Shown here: positions 55,991-64,000 of the stretch, one piece after another
Numbering within the stretch: the stretch's first letter is position 1
Layout: each line of letters opens with the position of its first letter
Assembly (NCBI GenBank): GCA_028571685.1
Contig: CM053141.1
Location: 56,232,333 to 56,296,332 of the forward strand
Direction of reading: 5' to 3'
DNA length: 64,000 nt
Source: Heterohyrax brucei
Lineage: Eukaryota > Chordata > Mammalia > Hyracoidea > Procaviidae
Position numbers and translations under genes: made by a program
The notes under the pieces: generated by a model
The model's input: only the letters and a program-made list of their open reading frames with translations
What the model was told of the DNA's origin: nothing
Database searches by the model: none

Positions 55991-58300
55991 CAGGAGGTAG
56001 AATGCTATTCAGGCCTCAATGGACTTGAAAGAGTCCTTTCTGAGGGAGACTGCAAACTTTTTTACACAGCTTCTGGTTAGGATAGTTTGGGCTGCTACAC
56101 AAAACACACTCGTAAACTGTTCTAGGTTTTGAGTGATGATCGGTGATACTGAAGACACAGTCATGACTCATGTGAGTCAGAACTTTCCAAGATGACAGCA
56201 GGCATGGGAGACTGGGAGACCACCCCACTATTCAAGTAAACTATAAAAGTATATAAAACATGTAGACAGTAAGAGTGTACTTCTAAACTATATAACAATT
56301 TCCTTTCTCTCTTGCATGCTGAATCCTAAATTCATTGACTGACTTAGTACAATTTCCCCCGCAAAAACAAATGAAGGCTGATTACCTAATGAATACTATA
56401 TGTTTCATATGTAATTCTTATAACCACCCCCAATACCTTAAATAGCCACATGTATCACCAGATAATCTACATCACATATTTAATCCAAATTACAAATTGA
56501 ATTAAAATGTGACTTAAGTCCAGTGAAATACATACAAACAAGTCAAATTTTTCAACGCATCTTGACTAAACATAAAATATCATCTGTTCTGTGACAAACA
56601 AGTCTGTGTCATTAATCATACAGTTCCAGCTGCAACAACTTGCATTCAAAACCATGAAATAGCACTACACCATAAAGATTCACACAAACTGATCTTTCAA
56701 AGTTTGTGAAGGAAAAAGTACATTAAAAGAAGAATCCAGAGGAGAATCCTATACAACAAAAACATCTGAAAGAGCTTAAGCACACAAGGAGACGGAATTC
56801 TGGTTACTGAACTGTGATAGGAATAAATGTTAAAACAAAACTCACAGCTTGCACTTATACAAGGAAGACATCTTAAAAAATATTTCTTTTTATAGACACA
56901 GGGCTGAAAGTTTTGCTGTTTATATCTATCCCAGTGTACAAACCCATACTATTGCCAGGACTGTCCCCTCTGACTTTACTGGGAAGCCAGACAGGCGAGT
57001 CTGCCTGGGTTTCTTTTAGTTTAGTTCAGTTTATGTCCCCAAACTGGCCCAAGAATCATCCTTTCTTCAGTTTCTATACTCTTGCCTGCTAGTTACACAG
57101 CTCTAAACATTTCCTTTCCAGCTACACATATTAAAGTGCTTTGTTGTTTCAAAATTTGATTTAGAACTGCAGGAGATAACTTTTTTGCTTCAGGCTCCCC
57201 TAGGTCAGCAAGCTGCAGCAATGCTCAAACAGCACGAGAGCACTGACTGCACATGAAAAACAAGGACGGTGCCAGGAGCCAACAAAGTGATATATTCTGG
57301 GTTAGCCATGTCAAGCATGTTCCAGTCCCAAGGAGGCTTTCATATGGTCAACACATGGGCCGAATGATGCGTATGGCTGTCCTGTATTTGCCCCTAATGT
57401 CTTCCTCTGGTGACCTGCCCCACTGAGCTCCCTAGACAAGTTTCTCAGAGAAGCAGTACAAGGAAAGTGTTCCTCTGAGAGCCTCTCCCTCCAGCCTCAG
57501 TGCTGGCACTGTACTACCTTGGGGATTGGGCTATACTCTAGCAAGCCCTATATTCTACCTGGTTGACTTCTCTTTCAAGTGGCACTCTTGCCCCAGACCA
57601 CAGGAAAGTGAAGACGCACTGAAAATATACAGTGTCAGTAAAAATATTAATCATCAAGCTGCCTGTGAGTGTTAACACTTCACCTTCTCCAAGAAACACA
57701 CTAAGTTGACACTACGGTAGTTACCATAATACAAGATATAATGTTCCAAGAAGAGTAAAAAAAATAAGGGCTTCAGCTCAAAGCTGTCTATGCTCTGACT
57801 GCCAGTATTTCATCATCTTGTACCCACTATTTCTTTGCTCACTCTTCCCCTTTCACATAGATATTTTGTCCCAGAAATAATAAATGGCAGGGTACATGAG
57901 ATTTTAATTTCTTAACAGACAATAAAGAACCTTCCCAAAGAAATTTAACCTGAAGTTAAAGTTGTATACGAAGTCCTACATTATGGGTCTCAGGAACTCT
58001 GAAGCCCAGGAAAATGAATTAGCATTCTTTCATGAGAGCAAGCCTTCCAAACGGAAAGCAGGATGAGGAGATAATATAAGCAGAACCTTGTAGCAATTAA
58101 GATTTACAAAATAGACACTTAGAACAATTTACATTTTAGAAGTTGTCTGGAAATTATGTAGAATAATAACTTAAAATGTATTGAGACTTCAATAGTTAGA
58201 AAAATTTGCATGAAATCTTTTATAAAGCTAATAACTCACTATAACACAAATTATTAATTAATTCAACAATAATTATTAACTCAATAATAATAATTAATTC
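55991..58300. other. Intronic sequence, partly unclassified
   Basis: 57183-57315 has an inverted relative at 58800-58936 (see separate entry). 57000-57600 is GC-richer. 58235-58300 is an ATT/AAT-rich low-complexity tract directly before an RTE fragment. Nothing else recognised. Confidence 0.5.
57183..57315 (+). repeat. Unidentified repeat, copy E1
   Basis: tttgcttcaggctcccctag, agcaagctgcagca, gaaaaacaaggacggtgcca and tatattctgggttagccat recur in reverse complement at 58800-58936 with about 80% similarity by eye. I do not recognise the family. Confidence 0.75.
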
Positions 58301-58302
58301 AA

Positions 58303-58798
58303 TAAGCCACTCAGAAATTCAAGCTGGATTCAGAGAAGATGTGAGATAAGGGATATTATTGCTGATTATCAAATGAATCTTGGCTGAAAGCAGAAGACAC
58401 TAGAAAGATGTTTGCCTGGGTTTCATTGACTATCTAAAGGCATTCAACTGTGTAGATCATAACAAATTACTGATAACATGACACATAATGGGAATTTCAG
58501 AACACTTAACTGTGATCATGAGGAATGTCTTACAAAGACCAAGAGGCAGCCCTTCAAATAAAACAAGGGGCCACTGCCTGGTTTAAAGACAGAAAAGGTA
58601 TGTGTTACGGTTGTATCCCTTCACCATGCTTATTCAATCTGTAAACTGAATAAATAATCTGAGAAGCTGGACTGTAAGAAGAAGCGCTAGCCATCAGGAA
58701 TGCAGGAAAATCCATTGACAATCTGCAGATGACACAAGCATGCTGGCAGATAGTGAAGAGGACCTGAGGCACTTATAAATGAAGATTAGGCTACAACC
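58303..58798 (+). mobile_element. RTE LINE, reverse transcriptase segment
   Basis: cagaaattcaagctggattc, gactatctaaaggcattcaa, gatcataacaaattactg, gtttaaagacagaaaagg and atctgcagatgacacaagca follow the RTE RT. The last piece retains an A-D-D-T codon run. The segment ends where the RTE sequence is picked up again in opposite orientation at about 59635. Confidence 0.9.
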
Positions 58799-58799
58799 T

Positions 58800-58936
58800 C
58801 TATATGGCTACCCAGAATACAACACTTGGTGGGCTCCTGGCACCATCCTTGTTTTTAATGCACAGTGGATGCTCTTGCATCATTAAAACAGTGCTGCAGC
58901 TTGCTAGCCTAGGGGAGCCTGAAGCAACCATGTTTC
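58800..58936 (-). repeat. Unidentified repeat, copy E2
   Basis: Reverse-complement relative of 57183-57315. It starts exactly at the end of the plus-oriented RTE segment. Minus-strand sequence just upstream (59030-58945) has an open frame with EGEAPRLKAPKPSSMPRTR followed by a stop. Whether that belongs to the same unit is unclear. Confidence 0.7.
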
Positions 58937-59044
58937 CCTTCTCTTTTTAAGGTTGAATGCCTTTTTCTACTCTTGTCCTAGGCATGCTTGATGGTTTTGG
59001 TGCTTTGAGCCTTGGAGCTTCTCCTTCATGTTGCTTCTTTTGCT

Positions 59045-59640
59045 TACTGTTGCTCTTCTTGAGACCACTGATGCAGCCACTTTCTCAGTTTGTCATTCTG
59101 AGGGTCCTCCTTTCTTTTGCTGACCCCCTACTTTACCGAGCATGATGTCCTTCTCCAGAGACTGCTCCTCCCTGATAATATGCCCAAAGAACACGAGAAG
59201 AAGTCTTACCATCCTCAAGTCCAAGGAGTATTCCGACTATACCACTTCCAAGGCAGATTTGTCAGTATATTGTCTACAGTATATTCAACATTCTCCTCCA
59301 ATGCCATTACCAAAGTCATCATTCTGTTTCAGTCTTCTTTAGTCACTGTCCAGCTTTTGCATGCATATGAAGTGATCAAAAATACCACAGCTTGGATCAG
59401 GCCCACCTCAGTCCTCAAAGTGACATCTTTACTTTTGAACACTTCGAGGTAGTCTTTTGCAGAAGATTTGCCCAGTGCAATATTTGTTTGATTTCTCACT
59501 GCTGCTTCCATGGGCATTGATTTTGGACTGAAGTAAAATGAAATCCTTGACATCTTCAGTCTTTTCCTCTGATTATGATGATGTTGCTTATTGGTCCAGT
59601 TCTGAGGATTTCTGTTTTCTTTATGTTAACCTATCACCAT
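59045..59640 (-). mobile_element. RTE LINE 3' segment, inverted
   Basis: Minus-strand frame 59553-59329 reads LGKSSAKDYLEVFKSKDVTL, then LIQAVVFLITSYACKSWTV, the RTE C-terminal region. The plus-strand text ends near 59635 with atttctgttttctttatgtt, the sequence that should directly follow the plus-oriented segment at 58798. The true 3' terminus is missing. Confidence 0.85.
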
Positions 59641-59752
59641 TTAAACAGATTTCATTTCCACAAGTATAAATAACCTGGCATGACATCTTGACAAATACAG
59701 GCAAAATTTGACAACTATATACAAAAGAGCAACAGCATCAAAGAATGTGCAC

Positions 59753-60267
59753 TGTCTCAGTCATCGAATGCTGCTGTAACAGAAATATCACAAGTGGATA
59801 GCTTTAACAGACATAAACATGTTCTCTCACAGTCTAGGGAATAAGAAGTCTGAATTCAGAATGCCAGTACCAAAGGTAGGCTTTCTCTCTGTGTTGGCTC
59901 TGGGGAAAGGTCCTTGTAATCAGTATTTTGGTTTAAAAGCTTCTCAGCACAGGGAACCCAGATTCAAAGGACACACTACTCTCCTGGCTCCTGTTTCATG
60001 GTGGTATGGGGTCCCCATATATCTTTGCTCCCTTCTTTCTTTTATATCCCAAAAGAGATTGATTTAAAACATAGTCTTATAGACTGAATCTACATCATTA
60101 ACATAAGGCCTCTAATCCTGCCTCACTAATAACATACAGACAGGATTTACAACACACAGGAAAGTCACATCAGATGACATAATGGTGTACAATCACACAA
60201 TATCAGGAATAATGGTACTGTCAAGTTGATGTACATTTAGGGGGACACAATTCAATCCATAACACTC
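59753..60267 (-). mobile_element. Solo LTR, MaLR/ERVL-like (copy 2 of 3)
   Basis: Plus-strand text runs from tgtctcagtcatcgaatgct plus gctgtaacagaaat to gggacacaattcaatccata plus aca, so the LTR reads tgttatggattgaattgtgt on the minus strand. No internal retroviral region adjoins. Confidence 0.7.
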
Positions 60268-61784
60268 CCCTTTTAAAAATACGACTAGATCTATCATCTA
60301 CATTAAAGCTCCCCACTCTCTAGGAGCTATGTTTCCAAGACATTTCCCTCTACAGTTTTAACTTCCTCATTTATATTAGATTCATCCTAACTTACTGTAA
60401 TACACACTAATTTGTAAGAGGAAATTTCACTAACATTTAAATCTTTTCAGAAGACTTTGGAAGAAAAAAGTAAAAGGTTAACGTTCTGCCACTGGCCCCT
60501 AAAGGATGAACTATTAATAACATGATAATCCTATACGAGCTCAGATTTTGTCAAACAAGGATGCCTTTGAAGTAAAGGGCTTTCACATTCAAGTATAAAA
60601 ATTTAAAATCCACCATCTTTAAGAAAAAGGATATGGCTCCCACTCCATGGATGTCATTGGGTTCACTGATGCAAACTACACAGAAAGAAAACATATTTAC
60701 ATTCTACTGTCTTAGCATGGTATAAATATTATTACAGATAAGTCTGTCCATAAAAGTCTCAACCAGGCATTTTGCTGAGACTTGCAAGAATAAATAGAGG
60801 AAAAATGTATATGAAACATTTATTACTTTTTATGCCAAAATGAGGTCTGGAAAGAAAACTGCATCGGAAAAATCTGTCTGGATAGCATAAGACTTGTAAG
60901 GAAAAACTGCCCAAGAAAATGATTCAAAGACACAGTGTTTCTTGACAACCAAAAAAGGTGTTTCACACACCACACACACATATATGAAAAATGGTAATTT
61001 TTTTTAATACTAATTAACTTATTGTGTCACTATAGGATCACTAGGAGTTGGAATTGACTCAATGGCAACAGGATTGAACTTTCTGGTTTTCAAGTTTAAT
61101 GTGTTTTGGAAGCAGACATTTTCTACTACTTTTTTCACCTTAATGTCACTATTATTGTTTTTTCCTAACCTTCTACTGTCTGTAAGACCTGTATCTTGCA
61201 AACTGTATTATCACCAGTACTTTTCATAAACATAACCATTAAGTCAAGAAGAGAATACTGAATCACTATAGTTTTCAGTGTCTCTTGGAATGAACTACAA
61301 CTGAGTTATTCTGAAAAATCTCTCATTATATAACGAATCTGTCATATGTATTCTTTTGATTAATTGATTGCTGCTGTGTACAGACAGATCAATCTACCTT
61401 CCTTTACTAGCACTGAGATTTAAAAAATCTACACATTAAATTGATGGATTTGATAACATCTTGATCTTAGGGTTTAAAGTACTTACATGGTTAACCCGAA
61501 CAATTCAGCTACACATGATTATTAAGAAATTGACATTTTTTTCTTCCTGAGTCTTATTCTATTAACATTTATCTGTTCAAAACCATATCTTATAACTTAG
61601 CCTATCTAAAAGAACCCTTTGCTTAAAAGCAGTCCAAAAACCAGGGCTATTAGTCTGTTACCAAACATACTTTCTACCATTTTTAATTCAAAATGGATAA
61701 AAGACTATTTTTTAACTTCTAGGGTACAGAATATTCTTAGCAGTTTTTCTATGGTCTAACTGACATAGCTTTTGAGTAATGCAA
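60268..61784. other. Intronic sequence with a SINE tail
   Basis: AT-rich. 61027-61075 is the 3' end of a sense AfroSINE (actaggagttggaattgact plus caatggcaac). A CA-rich run lies at 60965-60985. Nothing else recognised. Confidence 0.55.
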
Positions 61785-61960
61785 ATTGGTTTAGTGCTTG
61801 ACTATTAGTCATAAACTAGTGATCAGAATCTACTCATAGGTAGCTTGGAAGACAGGCTTGGTGACCTGCTTCTGTTAAGGTCACAGCCTTAACAGTTTTA
61901 CTCTGCATAATTTGGGTCACTATACATTGGTGTTGACTCAATGGCAACAAAGAACAACAG
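61785..61960 (+). mobile_element. AfroSINE, long subtype, sense, diverged
   Basis: Worn head (ttggtttagtgcttgactat), long block (gacctgcttctgttaaggtc) and tail ggtgttgactcaatggcaac. Confidence 0.75.
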
Positions 61961-62061
61961 GCAATAACTGACATGACAAATTATATTTAAAGTGTATACT
62001 CTGAGGAATTTTGACATATGAACATATCTGTGAAAAAATCACCACAGCATGATCGCTCTTG

Positions 62062-62528
62062 TCATGGATTGAACTGCGTTCCCCCCAAAATACGTAGCTC
62101 TTTGGCTACATAGCATAGTTTCTGATGGTGTGTGTTCCTCCTCCGTGTTGGAATCCCTCCCACCAGGATGTTAATGAGGGTGGATGGGCTGCAACTGTGT
62201 TGGTGGGGCAGGGCTTAATATACGGGACTGTACTGGGGCTTGAGGCAGCCTCTTGGGATATAAAAGAAAGCAAGGCAAGCTGAGAATTGGGGCCTCATGC
62301 TAGCAAACAGCAGTGGCAGGAGCTGAGTGTACCCTTTGGACAGGGACAGTGTCCCTGTGCTTCAGAAACTCCCAGTCCAGGGCAAGACTGGTGACACAGA
62401 AAGCCTTCTCCTGACGCTGACACCCTGAATTTGGACTTGCAGGTTACTAGACTGTGACAAATACGATTTCTCTTTTTAAATTCATCCACTTGTGGCATTT
62501 CTGTTACAGCAGCATGAGACAACTAACA
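62062..62528 (+). mobile_element. Solo LTR, MaLR/ERVL-like (copy 3 of 3)
   Basis: tgtcatggattgaactgcgt to cagcatgagacaactaacag. It includes gggatataaaagaaagcaag, a TATA-like segment also present in copy 2 (ttttgggatataaaagaaag on its own strand). Confidence 0.7.
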
Positions 62529-62569
62529 GAACCCCTAAAAGTTTTCTCCTGATCCTTGTGATCTTTTCT

Positions 62570-63240
62570 TTTCACCGCTTTCTTTCCTCCTATACCTTAG
62601 CCTAGGCCATCACTGATCCACTTTCTGCTGCTAAATACTAGTTTGTGTCTTCTAGAATTATATATGTGAAATCATACTGAATGTATGCTATTTTTGTCTG
62701 TTTTCTGTTGTCATTTTATTGAGCATAGTTATTTTGAGATTCATCATGTTGTTACTTATATCAATGTCTTACGTAGTCTTTGTTATTGCTGAATAGCATT
62801 CCACTGTATGGATATACCAAAAGTTGTTTATCCATTCATCAACTGATAACATCTGAGTTGTTTCCAGTTTTGTGCTGTTTACAAATAAAGTGGCTACAAA
62901 CATTTGTGTAAATATTTTTGTATAAACCCAACTCTTCAATTTCTCTTGGACAAATACCTAGGAATGGAATGGCTCGATCATATGGCTGTTTTTTAACTGC
63001 CAAATTGTTTGTAACAGTTTACATTCCAGACACCCACATACGAGAGCTTCAATTCCTCTATATCCTCTCCAACATGTAGTAGTACCTCACTGTAGTTTTA
63101 ATTTGTGTTTTCCTAATGATTAATAATGTTAGCATCCTTTCATACATTTAGTCACTATTCATTCCCAATCTTTAGCCCATTTCTTAGTTGTTTTCTTATT
63201 ATTAAATTCTAACAGTTCCTCATATATTCTTTTTTTGTTC
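62570..63240 (-). mobile_element. Old L1 ORF2 3' fragment, minus strand
   Basis: Plus-strand text: ttttattgagcatagttatt, gctgaatagcattccactgt, tttatccattcatcaactga and gacaaatacctaggaatgga, typical antisense L1M ORF2 end. Confidence 0.8.
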
Positions 63241-63249
63241 CTGAATATC

Positions 63250-63710
63250 TTTTTATTTTATTTTTTATTGTGATTAAGTGAAAGTTTACAATTTGCAATG
63301 TAAAACCCTGAATACCCACCTCTCTGCAACTCTACCTGCTCTCCTCACGCTGTGACAGCACATTCCTCTTTTTCATACCTTACTTCCAGTATCCACTCAA
63401 CCAACATTTGTCCCCTCCTCTCCACCTCTGCTCTCCCTTATATAAAGAAACCAGCAGGACAGCCTCATTTACATATTAAACCATAATGTACACATATCAC
63501 ATGCATCACTCTGTGTCCCTAAGTCCGGTCCACTCTTTGTCTGAAGTGTTGGCTTCAGTACTGGTTTCAGCTTCAGGCTAGAAGCAAGTCTAGGGGACAT
63601 GCTCTCAGAAGACCCTCTAGGTATCAAGTCTCATCTTTTAATAGAGTTCTTGATCTGCACATCCCTTTTTCTTGTGCTGCATCAGGGATTCTACATATTT
63701 TCTTGATATG
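63250..63710 (-). mobile_element. L1 3'UTR fragment, minus strand
   Basis: ttattgtgattaagtgaaag, tgtgacagcacattcctctt, cttcagtactggtttcag and tttaatagagttcttgatct match the 3'UTR of the L1s at 40058 and 42000. Apparently another 3'UTR-only copy. Confidence 0.8.
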
Positions 63711-64000
63711 ACTTGCAAGTAATATTTGATCAACCTATAGCCTGTCTTTTCATTTTCTTAACAGTGTTTTTCAAATAGCAGACATTTTTAACTATAAAAT
63801 CCAATTCACAGAGGAATCTAGGAAGATAGTGGCATAAACAGACCATCGTTCCAACCCTGACAGCAAAATACAACAAGGAAATATCACTTGACTTTCAGAG
63901 ACTCTGACTTAGGGTGTATAGGAAACATAGTGGGGTAATTGCAGATAGGAAGGAATCAATGAACCAATACTAAGTTGCATATGGAAGGAAAATTGCTTCT
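63711..64000 (+). mobile_element. Possible L1 5' end at right edge
   Basis: 63812-63850 (gaatctaggaagatagtggc) weakly resembles the start of an L1 5'UTR in sense and is cut by the window end. The remaining sequence is unrecognised. Tentative. Confidence 0.3.

Larger units (their letters stand above)
21769..64000 (-). other. ARL15: ARL15 intron 5' of the exon (partial)
   Basis: This is intron inferred from the acceptor cag at 21771-21769. No upstream exon carrying a P-loop (GxxxxGKT/S) was seen on the minus strand, so the previous exon should lie beyond the right edge. The intron is dense in retrotransposons, many of them nested. L1s between 39.4 and 45.5 kb are in the same orientation as ARL15; RTE copies are mostly opposite. 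Confidence 0.75.

Noticed and set aside
21769..64000. Upstream ARL15 exon with P-loop
   Set aside because: No GxxxxGKT/S-type exon with splice sites seen on the minus strand.

Overview
This is repeat-rich mammalian nuclear DNA from inside one large gene. The only host coding sequence I can support is a single internal exon of ARL15 (ADP-ribosylation-factor-like GTPase 15) on the minus strand at 21560-21768, bounded by good splice sites. The other ~63.8 kb reads as the two flanking introns. I searched both strands for the last ARL15 exon and for the preceding exon and saw neither, so both probably lie outside the window.

The lineage is best read from the repeats. About 25 copies of a tRNA-like SINE of the AfroSINE type are present, together with RTE-clade LINE copies whose 3' ends carry the same short sequence as the SINE. 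This SINE/RTE pair is typical of Afrotheria (elephant, sirenian, hyrax and relatives), and an elephant-like genome is the most likely source. That assignment is recognition from memory, not a database result.

Layout. 1-441: antisense 5'UTR of an L1 that runs off the left edge. 1.5-3.4 kb: old L1 fragment carrying three SINEs and an MER2-like DNA transposon. 4.4-5.1 kb: RTE 3' fragment with target-site duplication. 5.5 kb: a perfect 22-bp VNTR. 7.5-9.4 kb: MIRs, a SINE and an L1 3'UTR-only insertion. 9.4-21 kb: relatively repeat-poor intron, with a very old RTE-like reverse transcriptase fossil near 12.8 kb. 21.56-21.77 kb: ARL15 exon. 22.9-26.1 kb: nearly full-length but dead RTE. 26-31 kb: SINEs and MIRs. 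31.5-32.7 kb: two mariner-derived arms forming an inverted duplication. 32.8-35.1 kb: L1 split by an RTE. 35.5-36.4 kb: second L1 3'UTR-only insertion. 38.9-45.5 kb: MLT1-like LTR and three L1 segments, all in ARL15 sense. 46-53 kb: L2, LTR, SINE and RTE pieces, including a SINE-RTE chimera inside an MIR. 54.3-56 kb: L3/CR1 fossil. 57-59.6 kb: an unidentified inverted repeat and a rearranged RTE. 59.7-63.7 kb: two LTRs of one family and L1 pieces. The right edge may hold an L1 5' end.

No operon, RNA gene, CRISPR array or new coding system was found. The interest lies in transposon biology: shared SINE/LINE tails, nested insertions with readable target-site duplications, chimeric and inverted copies, and fossil LINE lineages within one intron pair. 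Repeat family names are by recognition; boundaries are usually good to about 10-30 bases except where a duplication fixes them.
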